Below are positions 1-11,800 of a DNA stretch of 64,000 nucleotides, in pieces. A program made the translations under genes and the position numbers. This DNA is from Scalesia atractyloides (taxonomy: Eukaryota; Streptophyta; Magnoliopsida; Asterales; Asteraceae), in assembly GCA_947069175.1 (NCBI GenBank), contig CAMTDV010001633.1, positions 60,866,102 to 60,930,101 of the forward strand, given 5' to 3'. How positions within the stretch are numbered: the stretch's first letter is position 1; the number at the start of each line of letters is the position of its first letter. The notes beneath the pieces are model-generated. The model was not told the DNA's origin. It ran no database searches and worked only from the letters and a program-made list of their open reading frames with translations.

Positions 1-514
1 TCGGTAACTACTAACCGTTTACATTTCATATTGTCACTGTAAAAATATATATCAAATAACTACAATGTATACGGAATACAATACATGTATGTGTACAAGT
101 GGATGTACCATTTATATACATATTTAATAATATAAAAGAAATTATATCAAGTATACAATCGGGTAAACGAGTACACTTTATCGGGTAATCGGGTCAGGTA
201 AACAAGTATATCACTCAATCCCAATCCCAAACCCGTCCCAAACACGCGAAAAACATAAAAACTATTCCCAAACCCATTTTGTCGGGTTTCGAGTTTGATT
301 GCCATCCCTATTCGGCTTGCCCAACACTTAATACAATACAATACCAACGAAACATACTTACCGGTGTACATAACACCTCGTTTTCAAAAGTGAGCTTTTG
401 ATTATCGGATGAAATAATGTGAAATACCTATAAATGTCCGGTTTTCCTAAGAAATGTATTTTTCATATTAAAGTGGGCAATAATTATGCACCATTATGTA
501 TGTATGTATGTATG

Positions 515-548
<34 letters not shown>

Positions 549-1088
549 TATGGTGGGAGTTGGATACAAAGTCCATTTTTTCTACAAAGTCATAAAACAC
601 CAATGTCAACCATAAAACACATTAAAAAACCACGAATAACATAATGGAGATTACGAAAACACCATATTAGTCGGTTTTGTGTTGTGTTTTGGATGATAAG
701 GATTTGATTATCGAATGAGTAACATTAGTGTGTTTTATGTTGATTATCATGTTGTGTATTATATTTATAATTGTACGATTGTGTATTTGAAGTTTTTAAG
801 GACTGTTAGGGTTTGGATATTGTGTTTTGGTGATCTTCACTATGTTATTTGTAGAGGATGGGCCTCATCCTTTTTAATTTTTTTTGCAAGTAAAATATGC
901 AATATATATATAAACTAAAATTAATTTAAACTCTAAAACTAATATTAATGCTTATATTACATTAAAAAACCAGCCTAAACTTTTTTAAAAAAAAAAAAAC
1001 TTAATTGAAAAGGCTGCTAGTCTTCATTTGGCACATCGTTATTGGGTTCATTTTGTGTTTTGTTCCAAATGTATTCTACCAAGTTGGC
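1..1088. other. Gene-free AT-rich segment with TGTA microsatellite
   Basis: I see no gene here. The stretch 496-550 is a TGTA/TATG microsatellite interrupted once by TATA. On the minus strand around 190-310 there is a phrase of the type GGGATGGCAATCAAACTCG followed by repeated ACCCGA-like words, a wording common in plant dispersed repeats; I cannot assign the family. The short open frames at 147-371 and 715-918 have no recognisable motif and biased composition. Confidence 0.6.
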
Positions 1089-1724
1089 TTAAAGGTTTTG
1101 ATGTGTGTACTTGTTACGCAAGGAGATCTCGTTTAAATCTTGTTGTTCTTGACTTACCGGAACAGAATTCCCCTTAGGCGCAATTTCGCCGTACTCACAA
1201 ATCACTCTACCTTCTTCTTCGATGATCATGTTATGCAACAAGATACAAGTATACATATGGTATCGCAACTTCTGTGGTGTAAAAGCATGTGCTAGATGTT
1301 CAAAGAAATGGCATTTTTTTGTAGAACCCCAAAACATTGTTCAATGTCTTTTCTCGCTGGCTCTTGAAATTTGGAAAATTTCTTTCTCTTATCTTCTGTC
1401 GGGTGCAGAATAGTTTTAACGATTGTAGAGTAGGTCGGGTATATTCCATCAGCAAGATAATAATCGCGCATGTATTTCACCCCGGGAACCGTAAACTTGG
1501 TGTCTGGACCAGTTCCTGTTATGACATCATTAAATATCTCTGATTCGTAAATGGCATTAAGGTCATTAAGTGAACCATGAACACCGAAAAAATCATGCCA
1601 AATCCACAGATCTTGTGGCGCAACAGCATCTAGTATTATAATTGGATGTCCATGATCGCCTCGCGTAAATTGACCTCGCCATGCAGTAGGGCAGTTCTGC
1701 CACGATCAGTGCATGCAAACAATA
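1089..1724 (-). pseudogene. PIF/Harbinger transposase pseudogene, C-terminal half
   Basis: The minus strand encodes the C-terminal part of a plant PIF/Harbinger transposase (Plant_tran / DDE_Tnp_4 family, the source of ALP1-like proteins). Readable blocks in order are CMH-stop-SWQNCPTAWRG, FTRGDHGHP, APQDLWIWHDFFGVHGS with NDLN, YYLADGIYP, a KTI stretch, then QEPARKDIEQCFGVLQ and LHNMIIEEE. These match the order of the DDE catalytic region and the conserved C-terminus. The Trp expected after Met-His is TGA, so the frame is dead, and the last third needs a frame change near 1,300-1,340. The gene joins the N-terminal half at 6,030-6,596 across the LTR-like insertion 1,725-6,029. It is not a host gene. 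Confidence 0.85.
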
Positions 1725-2736
1725 TGTCACACCCGGTTGATAGTGGAAGCGCGCGGTGTGAACTTGATTAGTTTTCATCGCATACGATATGAGTAAACAA
1801 CTATATGATTACATAAACACGGTGTTCATCCATTGGCATACTTAAAAGATACACACCATAAGTTGTTCAAATACAAGACAACATAAGTTATAAGTTTTTA
1901 CAAAAAAACAAGTTCAACATAGTTTTTAAAAGGAAAGGCTTTGCATCATATATCTCATTGAAGATGAGATATACGGACCAAACCCTTCAAAACATGGATG
2001 ACATCGACTACTTGTTAAGCTTGTAACCCCTTGACTAACAGCACCAAGATCCACTTCAGTTTCCTGAATACATGTAAGTTTGAAAACATCAACAAAAGTT
2101 GGCGAGTTTATGTGTTTTGGGTTCATAACAAATGATCTTAAAACATTTGAAATATTGTTGCATGAAAATGTGGTATGTAAAGCGTCAATGAACTTGATGA
2201 TCATTAATGTTTTGCAAGGACATTAATATGTGTGACGACATAGGAAGCACTCAACCCTCGACGATTTAGTATCCGATCCACCTGGCTGGGACAACAAAAG
2301 CACTACATGTGGCCACACATGGACCCATGAGTGGGGCTCGCCTACACTCGATAGATCTACCACTCTTGTTCCAAAGGTGTTATAAAAGATTAATGGCGCT
2401 TAAGAGACACCCTTTTCGCACATGATCTAATATTTCATTCCATAGCTAAACCATACCATCGAAACATGTATTCTTCCCCCCCCCCTCGAGAGTTATAAAC
2501 CGAAAACATTTAAGAGAAAAGGGGGACATGAAGTCACGGTTTTGCGTCCGTGCAAACGTGCTAGCGAAAAGGATATCTGATGACGCGTAATAACCTACAA
2601 GTGCTCTAACTCATTAGACACTTGGGTTTATGTTAAAAGTGTACACGTTGTTCATCTTGAATGTTATTGTATAAGTTATGCATTTGGATTCCTTATGTAT
2701 TTTAAATATGTTGGCATTTGTTTCGTATGTTTGTTT

Positions 2737-2738
2737 TA

Positions 2739-2771
<33 letters not shown>

Positions 2772-2776
2772 ATATT
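2737..2776. repeat. TA microsatellite
   Basis: An almost pure run of alternating T and A with one phase slip, lying inside the LTR-like insertion. Confidence 0.85.
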
Positions 2777-2792
2777 CTATACATCAAGTGTA

Positions 2793-2970
2793 CGAATGGG
2801 CCTCGTCCTTCGTGAGTCTTCGTGCCTCGCATGAGTATAAGTGGGCCTAGCCCATAAGAGTCTTTGTTCCTCGCACAAGTGTGAATGGGCCTAGCCCATT
2901 GAGTCTCCGTGATCCACACGGTGTGAGTGGGCTTAGCCCACGAGAGTCTCCGTGCCACGCACGGCTTACG
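2793..2970. repeat. ~45-bp degenerate tandem repeat with GGGCCTAGCCC core
   Basis: About four units, each with GTGGGCCTAGCCCA (or GGGCCTCGTCC / GGGCTTAGCCC), then GAGTCT and a CCGTG or TTGTTCC stretch, then a word like CTCGCAC or CACGCAC. The core is a near palindrome. The unit size drifts between about 43 and 52 bp. Confidence 0.75.
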
Positions 2971-3234
2971 TTCATTAAGTTTGATATACATATATTTTCC
3001 AATATATATTTTGAGTCTAGTGAACCTTGTCCACCCATAACAACATGTTCGGTTTAAGTATGAGTATTTGTTCTTCATGTTGTATTCCTTTAATAATTAT
3101 AAGTGTTAAAAATCTTTATTTATTTTTAACCTTATATATTCGTTAATGTATTTGTACGATCTTCCTTGCGAAAGTACACTTCAACAAGTGTATGTGGGTA
3201 CATCATTATGTACTTGCGTATTTTTATACGTATA

Positions 3235-3445
3235 CGTATACCGTATTTATACGTATTCGTGTACTTTACTGTTTGGTATTTATACCGTATTTATACGTAT
3301 TTGTATACTTTACTCTTTGGTATTCATACCGTATTTATACGTATTTGTATACTTTACTATTTGGTATTTATACCGTATTTATATGTATTTGTATACCTTA
3401 CTATTTGGTATTTATACCGTAGTTATACGTATTTGTATACATGTA
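3235..3445. repeat. 44-bp tandem repeat, about 4.5 units
   Basis: The unit starts CCGTATTTATACGTATT and recurs at 3,241, 3,285, 3,329, 3,373 and 3,417, an exact 44-bp period with few substitutions. The unit length is not divisible by three but all frames are open on the plus strand, which explains three overlapping spurious open frames here. Confidence 0.95.
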
Positions 3446-4104
3446 CAACACTTGTATTTTTGTAATTTCCACCAATGTTTTCTTGTGTGTATATATATAT
3501 ATATTTAGTAATATTTACTTTATGCTTTCCGGATTTTTTTATAAGTGTTGAAATATATGCATACTTCTCTAAATATGTATTATTTTGAGAGTTCCGTCGT
3601 AGTAACCAAATATACTTATTTTCGTGTCGGAAGTTACCAAGTGTCGTCCGTGGCGTGTGCACGCTCCGTGTCGGGACGCTAGGGTGATTGTTGCCGATGG
3701 TGACACGCTTTATCCGGTAGAGCGTTTATTATATATTTTGTGTTTGTTCGACTATATATATTGTCTTGTTAGTGTTTATGGTTATAAGTTAATTTGTCCG
3801 ACATCCATTCATCCGCTATTTATTTGTCCGATGGTTCGCTTGTGATTATATTATGGGTGGGTTCATGTGTATATATATTGAATGTATTTTTCCAAGTGAA
3901 CGGTTTTAAGTATTTGTGTGTATATCTTCCTATCACTAGTACATACACATAATATACAAGTAATACCAAATAAGGTATTTGAAAGATACGTATATAATTT
4001 TCTCAAAAGTTATATTTATTGTTATATTTATAATTTCTAAACCCTTTTATTTATTAAAAAATAACTTTCAAGTGATTAAATAACTCTTGTATGGTCAAGA
4101 CTTA

Positions 4105-4220
4105 ACCATTGTCATAGGGTTTGTCTAATCATGATTAGGGTCGTTAATCACAATTAATATTACTAATCACGATTAACCATGCTAATTACCCCGTTAATCA
4201 CATTTTAATCGCGATTAAGA
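4105..4220. repeat. Cluster of AATCnnGATTA near-palindromes
   Basis: The words AATCATGATTA, AATCACGATTA and AATCGCGATTA with further AATCACAATTA variants occur in about 100 bp. Each is a near-perfect dyad. The spacing is irregular (20-40 bp), so this is a cluster of sites or a very decayed tandem repeat, inside the LTR-like insertion. Confidence 0.6.
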
Positions 4221-6029
4221 TTTTAGAAAATTTCGCCATAGTTTCCCCTAAACTATGGCGTTTTCCACGTTTTTAAAACGTATTTTAAGCATGTTTAAAC
4301 CCTTTAATAACAATCAAACTCAAATCAAGTTTCAATCTACCAACTTTGCATGAATAAATTTACACATAAATATTCTCATATTCCATGAACTTTATATATA
4401 CCTTCTAGCTACACCTTTAAAATATATTATGACATTTTCATGTTATTTAACAAGATCATTAAAAACCAACTTATTTTTATGACCTTCCATATCATTCATC
4501 TAATTAAACAACTTATTTAAACTACTTTTAACATGTTCTTAGTGAAAATCATGGTTTTTAATTTCTATGAAAGTCACATATATGTTGTAACTTATTTTTA
4601 AGTCGTAGTAAAGTTCATGGATCATGAGATTGATGATCCTGTTTAGATTTAAACATCAAAAAACCATCATTTTTGCTCTTAATCATGCAAGATCATACAC
4701 TTTAAACAACCGACTTTAACGTAATCAACATGATATTAAGCATCATCTATTACATAACAACATAATCAACACAATATACATCACATTTAGCATACTTTTA
4801 TGGTAAGTTTAGGGTTTTTAAGTTTAGTTTTGTTGTAGGATTCAAGGTGAACATTTGTATACATAATCTACATATAATAACAAGCTTAAAAATTAGTGAA
4901 GTAAAGTCTTACAACTTTGCAAGGTTATGATGAAGATTAAGGAAATTAAGCTCCAAAGATAGCTCTAAAAGTCCTCCATACTTACATCTTCCTTGAGGGA
5001 TCTTGAAATGGGTTTTTAGAGGTTATATGTATGAGTTTAATGAATGAAAAAGAAAGGTTTTGGGGGTGTTATGGCTGCCAAAAATAAGAGGGGAAAAGAT
5101 AAGGTGTTGGGGATTTTTGTAAGGTAAATGATAGTGAAAATGATGTAGTAAATGTTTCTTATAATGAGCTTCTCTTAAAAGTCAAGGTCATATCTAGAGC
5201 ACCATACTTATATCTTCATCAATTGCCCACAAGATTTGGCAAAGGGCTTGTGGGCCCCTAGTGTTGACCAAAATTGGCTAGGGGGTTAAATGTAAATTTT
5301 TATTACAACATGTGCAAAAATGTGGATATTTAGGTGCTTTGCCTAAGTATGTTAATTAGAGGTTGGTCTTACATCATTAAGGAGTAATTAGGGGTCTTAG
5401 ATGTTAGTATTAATTAATTCCCTTGGCTAGCTGGTATTAGTTTCGAATGGTAAAAATATTATTAGATCGGTCGTCGGGTCACTTTCGGACAAGTTGCAAT
5501 TATGGCATATCACCGGAAACTTATGTTTAGGGTATCCCGTTGATATTCCCAAGCTTATTTAGGATGTATAACATTATATACGAGTCCTACGACCCTTAAA
5601 ATGTTGAGTTTTGGCGTTTCGGCACTTTACTTTGTTATATTTTAGCGCGGATCGGGCGAATTTTAACGACGTGTATTTTCCGGAAAGTTAAAGTGTTTTT
5701 GTATTTAGTGTCCCTAGTTAGGGATTTTTATTTATATTCCATCCATAAATTTCTTTCGTTCCATTCGTTGCTCGTTCGAATAGTTTTCTGAACTTGCTGA
5801 CATGAATAGTGTGTTCAGGTGAATAGTGCTTTCAGCATTTCGCCAACATATTTGGACATTGTTTGTGGTTTTCTCGTGACGCGCATTATGTGACATATTT
5901 AACCATGTCCTATGATTGCTAGATCGTGACCTAATCATGCATTAATTAAGTCATAACGAACGCAATTAAAACTGTATAATTAAGTTGTTAAGTTGTACGA
6001 AAATTATCATTATTTTGCCGGTTGTCACA

Positions 6030-6596
6030 CAACACTCCTGAGCATTCCTAGAAAACCATGTACTCCTTCGTGTAATTGATACAATTTTTGGACGTCATTT
6101 GCGTTTGATTTCCGTAGATATTTATTGCTATACAGCTTCACCACCCATTCGAAAAACTTGTACAAACCTTCTCATGTAGTTCTTTCGGACATCCTTAAAT
6201 ACTCGTCCAACAAATCGGGTGTCGTCCAGTATGCGAGTAGGCGAATGGCCGTTGTGAATTTCTGTAAAGTGGTGAATCCCCTTTTGCCTCTAGCGTCGTA
6301 TCGTAATGTAAAACACGGATCAGACCGCGACAAGTCATCTGCTATTCGTAAGAACAGTCAACGACTCATTCGGAACTGACGTCTAAACATCGCGACCGTG
6401 GACACGGGTTCATCGGCAAAATAATAGGCCACTAATCTATCATAGGCATCTACAAGTGAGCGTAAAAAATAAATAATTTACACCGAAAAATAACCTAAAC
6501 TTCTCGGTCTCGGTTTATGGAGGCTTGCCTGGTTCACGGTTGTGACGTGGTTTCTTCATCTTCTTCTTCCTCGATGATCATCTGTGTTGCCTGCAT
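6030..6596 (-). pseudogene. PIF/Harbinger transposase pseudogene, N-terminal half
   Basis: Minus-strand translation gives the N-terminal region of the same transposase: FRRQFRMSR, stop, LFLRIADDL, then a DPCFTLRYDARGKRGFTTLQK block, AIRLLAYWTTPDLLDEYLRM, SERTT-stop-EGLYKFF, YLRKSNANDVQKLYQLHEG and GFLGMLRS. This order is that of plant Harbinger proteins just upstream of the DDE core. Two in-frame TGA codons sit where the family has Arg (CGA to TGA, the expected decay of a methylated CpG). An acidic MIIEEEEDEE stretch near 6,540-6,596 resembles the usual acidic leader but is itself followed by TGA. The right end at 6,030 is the insertion point of the LTR-like element. Confidence 0.85.
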
Positions 6597-7233
6597 TACG
6601 ACATTTGCAAAAAAAAAAAAAAACAAATCGCCCTCACCCGAAGATGACGAACACCACGACGGAGAGGACATGGCAAAAAGGGTGAGAGAGATTGGGTTGA
6701 TTTGATTTGAAAAGAGGGATAAATGGTATATTTATAAAAAAATAATTATTTTTATTAAATTAGCCGTTGTAACGGCTATATTGTTTGAAAAAGAGGTCTG
6801 ACTTCAACGTCAAGGGGGAGACGTAGACGACGGGGACGACCCTGGGGAGAGGGGTGTGCAGACCCATCGTCGCACCAGACTTGCCCGGGGACGTCCCCAC
6901 ACCGAATAGTCTTAGGCTACTTGGGCAAAATCTATTTATTAGTGGATCCTTCCTCCGATTATATAAATATAAATTAGTATATAAAAAGTCTCTTAGTATT
7001 CCAACATCCCTATATCTTATTTACAAACCCTTTCTCACTTTATATCTCTATCTATATTTATATATGTATAGAGAGATATAGAGAGAAGGAGTGTGTGTAT
7101 ATTAACTCTAATATAAAAGAAGTCATGAGAATAAAATAATAAATTTTATGGTATAACTTTTCTTTGAATAAAATATTAAAGTACATACAAAAGTTATATA
7201 TAATTTTCTTTTGCACTTTTATAAAATAATAAA
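6597..7233. other. Non-coding flank of Harbinger element
   Basis: No gene supported. The first part (to about 6,930) is GC-richer than its surroundings, with GGGGAC/GTCCCC words around 6,830-6,900, and probably still belongs to the transposon's 5' side. I could not identify a convincing terminal inverted repeat pair for the whole Harbinger element. The rest is AT-rich with short GA/TA simple runs at 7,035-7,100. Confidence 0.5.
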
Positions 7234-7609
7234 GAGTTAAATGCCATTTTAGTCCTTGTGGTTTGGGCTATTTTGTCAGTTTAGTTGAAAGATTTCATTT
7301 TTCGTCTGTGGGTTTAAAAAGGTTTAATCGTTGCCATTTTAGTCCATTAGGTTAACTTCATCAATTTTTTCTGTTAATGAGAAGAGGAATTCGGTCATTT
7401 TATATGTAATTCTGTTAACTAGAAGGACAATTTGACCATATAAAATGACCAAATTGCCCTTCTCGTTAATAGAAAAAATGGATGAATTTAACCCAGTGGA
7501 CTAAAAGGGCAACAGTGAAACCTTTTTGGACTAACAAGCGAAATATAAAACATTTGAACTAAACTAGCAAAATGGCCCTAATCATAGGAACTAAAATGAC
7601 ATTTAACTC
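7234..7609. mobile_element. MULE-like fold-back MITE, 376 bp
   Basis: The ends are inverted copies: GAGTTAAATGCCATTTTAGT at the left and the complement of GAGTTAAATGTCATTTTAGT at the right. Complementarity continues deep into the element (the words for 'GACCAAATTGCCC' and 'AAAATGGATGA' sit opposite their partners). Flanks are AATAATAAA (7,225-7,233) and AGTAATAAA (7,610-7,618), a 9-bp target duplication with one mismatch, as made by Mutator-like transposases. No coding capacity. Confidence 0.8.
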
Positions 7610-7984
7610 AGTAATAAAACTAGATAAAGTAAACAATAATGATTTTTCTCTTTAGTCTGGTCACAAAATTGACACCGTCGTTAGCCATTACTTATTCATA
7701 TTCACTTACATTTCTCAATACACACATAAATACACATCCTTGAAAATCTGTTTTTCTTGCACCAACTTTCAAAATTACATTTTTAGTATATTTGATTACC
7801 ACCATCAATATATTTTCTCAAGATAACTTGATTTAAATGTAATGAAGTGTATCAAATATAATAAAAATTATAAATTAATGTAATAAAGATGATAAACAAC
7901 TTACATATTTTAATAAATCTGATATTTAAACCCATATTCTTATTTTTTTTATTTCTCAAATCTATATATTTTTTAACAGTAAAT
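7610..7984. other. AT-rich intergenic DNA
   Basis: Nothing recognisable. It separates the MITE from a SINE-like sequence upstream of the AP2-like gene. Confidence 0.5.
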
Positions 7985-8175
7985 TTGGATCACTGACGGA
8001 TCACTAAGGTATCATTGTGCCACCAGCGGAACCACCCGATCATATCTATCTCCACTAAGCATAATGCCTATACACCAATTCAGGAGTAAACCCAATAAAT
8101 ATGTGAAAAACCATCCTCGTAAGAATCGAACTCAAGACGATGCCACTAAACTATAAAGCCATAGGCTTTTCAAAT
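7985..8175 (-). mobile_element. tRNA-derived SINE-like sequence
   Basis: On the minus strand the segment reads from TATGGCTTTATAGTTTAGTG through GAGTTCGATTCTTACGAGG, giving an A-box-like and a B-box-like pol III promoter at tRNA spacing, followed by a longer unrelated body ending near 7,985. This is the head-body layout of plant SINEs. I cannot name the family and no target duplication was found. Confidence 0.45.
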
Positions 8176-8399
8176 CTATATTGAACTATGTATTCCGACT
8201 CATTAAAGTTTGTTGACATGTTGCTTTATTTATTTATTGAATTGCCATTCAGAAAATAATATTTTATTGACTTGACTAAGGATATATTGTTCACATTCTT
8301 TTAAATGCACACTTAATACATACTTGACTTTTCGATCTAGATATATGAATAATTTTCAATGTGAATTTAAAAGTTCATACCATTTTAGTTCATAATTTC

Positions 8400-8833
8400 C
8401 CAATATGAAGATTAGTTTTGTAAGAAATATCACTCTCTCACACACACAAACACACATCCATAACACACAGACGGATTGTATCTATATGTGTACAATTGAG
8501 AAAATTTAAAGGTAGCTAGATATCAAATGAATTAGCCCAACAAACACACACACATATTTAGCTAGCTATAAATATACATATAGAGAGAGAAGTTGTATTT
8601 GGCAGAGAATTTTAGACAAGATCTACTCTTTCACATATAGATACACACATATATATGTATCTATCTCTAGCCACCTTAATTCTTCCCATGTTTCTTTATA
8701 AATCCTAGGTTTCTTACTTTTTTTTAATTCCCACCACTTCTTTTTAACCTACTCCTATAAACAAAAACATCATATAAAATTATACATATATATCTACTAA
8801 TTTCCGATCAACTTCTTTTTGACCGGAAAAAAA
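8400..8833 (+). promoter_or_regulatory. Proposed core promoter and 5' UTR of AP2-like gene
   Basis: TATAAATA at 8,577-8,584 is the best TATA box; transcription would start near 8,610, giving a leader of about 220 nt. CA/CT-rich runs (8,424-8,470, 8,533-8,555) lie upstream and a GAGAGAGA stretch lies just below the TATA box; such runs are common in plant core promoters. No upstream ATG-led frame stands out. The TSS is inferred, not seen. Confidence 0.5.
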
Positions 8834-11800
8834 ATGTGGGATCTAAACGGGTCACCCGATCCAATAACCAACCCACAAGAATCCGACGACTGCTCTTCCC
8901 ACATAGACCAAATCAAAACTAAAGGTAAAGGAGTCCGATCCGGATCCGGATCCAATTCCACCTCCGACTCCGACGATGATTATTCAAGAAAACGTAGCAG
9001 TAGATTATTCGGGTTCTCGATGACTGATCAGCCGGTGACCCATCAGTTTTTTCCGGTGGATGATTCTGATCAACTGGGTCCCACCACCTCACTTGCGGTT
9101 AATACGACACCGTTGACGGCTTCTTTTCCTCCGGCTCACTGGGCCGGTGGTGTTCAGTTCTGCCAGCAGATGCCGGCCGGTGGGTTTATCGGGAAAGGTG
9201 CACCGCCGGAGGTGGTTCCCCAGCCGTTAAAAAAAAGCCGGCGTGGACCCCGTTCTAGAAGCTCACAGTATCGTGGAGTTACTTTTTACCGACGAACTGG
9301 CCGTTGGGAATCGCATATATGGTTGATGTTTCATTTCTTTCATTTGGTTTCTAATTTAGATTCAAATATGTATTTTTTTTTTGTTTAAAAAATAACTAAA
9401 ATTTCTAAACAAAATTTGATTTATCGTATATCAACTTTTGCTTGCTAATTAAACCTTTTTTTTCATAATTTTGCTTCAAATAAACTTTTTATTATCAAAA
9501 TTAAACTAGTTTTTGTAAAACAAAGTTTGATTTATTGGATGATTATTTTTATGCTAATTAAACCTTGTGTTTCATGATTTAGGGATTGTGGGAAACAGGT
9601 GTATCTTGGTACGTCTTATTATCATTTTATAAATTTGAACTTTTTTAGCATAAAAAAGAAAATATTTTTTTTCCAAATTCTTTGGATAATTTACTGATAT
9701 TAATTAATATCTTTAAATTTATTTTTATTGTAACGCAGGTGGGTTTGACACTGCACATGCAGCTGCACGGTGAGAACAATCAAAGTTCAAAACCCTTAAG
9801 TTTCCTTTTTAGTAAAATTTATTATTTAAAGATAATTATATATATTTATATCACGTTAGGGTTTATGTAACCAGATAATAATATATATAAATATAAAATC
9901 TTGCAGTGCATACGATAGGGCAGCAATCAAGTTCCGGGGATTGGAGGCTGACATAAATTTCGGCTTACAAGATTATGAAGATGATCTGAAACAGGTCTGT
10001 GTGTTTTTCACTTTTAGTGTGTGTTTTGTTTTACATTTCACCTTATCTTGAACAGTAGTAATATGTTGCCTTATCTTGAAACATGTTTTGTTCTTCTTGT
10101 TGTTTGTTGTTTTAAAAGAAAAAACAACCACACATGGCCACAAGTCTTACTATAAATCAAGTAAAAAAAACCAAACAACAAAGTGTTTTAGATTTTGTTT
10201 TTGGAAGAAAGAACACACCATGTGATGAAAAGCTGCAAAACATGTATTGATTGATTTTAATTTGTTTTTGTTTTGACTTTTGTTGTTTTGAAAACAACAT
10301 AAATTCAACAGATGAACAATCTGACTAAGGAGGAATTTGTGCATGTACTAAGGAGACAAAGTACAGGGTTTCCAAGAGGGAGTTCAAAATATAGAGGAGT
10401 TACTTTGCACAAATGTGGTAGATGGGAGGCAAGGATGGGCCAATTTTTTGGCAAAAAGTACCTTCTCCTTCTTCATCATCTTTTTCTTCTATCTCTACAA
10501 GTCTTTTGCTACTTTTTCATCATTTAAAAACCTATGATCAAAGTTTTCCAAGTTTTTTTAATGAAAGATTTTTGTATATCTTGTACAAAAACATTTGTTC
10601 AAGAACATTGACAAAAGATATTATATTTTGCAAAAAAAAAAAAAGTTTAGAAAACCTTAATGGTAGGCACCTGATTCCCCTATTGTAGCAACAGAGGAAT
10701 TGGGTTCCAATTTTGATTTTACTAGTTTTCTTTATTACCTTTTTAAAAGCAACCTACCCAACATATGTTGCGATTTCATGATCTCATTAGCTAGCAGGGT
10801 ATTATTTATGGTCCTGATATCTTTTTAATAGTAAGTTTTCGTGATAAAATAGAGTTTTAGAAAATGATGTAAACTTATAAAAAAAGTAATGCTTGCAAAA
10901 TATATAGATGAATTAATGCTACACAAAATGTTATATATCTATTTCTAGTATTTCTTAAGTGATTTAAAATTATTAATTTTGACTAAACTGTGTTGTGTTT
11001 TTTATATATGTATGTTTTTACACAAAAAAAAAAAAATGTTTTAAATAGCTAAACCAAATCCAAAATTATCTTTTTTACAAGACAGATGATAACAACAAAA
11101 TTTATTTAAAAGCTAACCCTTTATATGTAGTATATGTTTTTACACAAAAAAACATAATGTTTTAAATAGCTAAACCAAATCCAAAATTATCTTGTTTTAC
11201 AAGACAGATGATAACAACAAAATTTATTTAAAAACTAACCCTATAAAGAATGTGTACTTGTTTTTCCATTTATATATAAAGCTGGCTACCAATGAGCTAT
11301 GGCTACACCTATCTACCTACTTGTATTCATTTCATCAAGTTATGTCACTTCAACACACGCTGTTCAAAACACACTTAGATATTTTTCTATTTTTGGCTCT
11401 TCATTACACCTACAGGTATGTGTACCTGGGTCTCTTTGATACTGAAGTTGAAGCTGCCAGGTAAATTAATATAACTATTATATTTCTCAAAGGACTGATA
11501 TGTCATATGCTCATTTTAAAAGGACCTTAATGAAAATATATTCTATTTAGGGCGTATGATAAGGCTGCTATCAAGTACAATGGAAAGGATGCTGTCACAA
11601 ATTTTGATCCAACTGTTTATGAAAATGAGTCCAATGTCACTGGTATTTACTTTTTTCTTTTTAAATATATCTTTTTTTTTATATGGTTAAATATTTGTTT
11701 AAGTAAACTTCAATTTTCGTCCCTATGGTTTGCTGATTTTAACACTTTTGGTCCATTAGTTTAAAAATTGCATTTATCATCCATTAGTTTGCTAATATTA

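Larger units (their letters stand above)
1725..6029. mobile_element. 4.3-kb solo-LTR-like insertion splitting the Harbinger gene
   Basis: The insert starts TGTCACACCCGGTTG and ends CCGGTTGTCACA, so it has the TG..CA ends of an LTR with a short terminal inverted match. It is flanked by CAATA (1,720-1,724) and CAACA (6,030-6,034), a 5-bp target duplication with one mismatch. Deleting it restores one reading direction of the transposase. I see no coding capacity and no internal copy of either end, so a solo LTR of an unusually long LTR family fits best; a non-autonomous LTR element is the alternative. Orientation cannot be decided. It carries several tandem repeats, listed separately. Confidence 0.6.

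Noticed and set aside
3146..3508. Overlapping open frames of 76-120 codons
   Set aside because: They read through the 44-bp tandem repeat in all three frames; composition is Tyr/Ile/Phe-rich and there is no domain.
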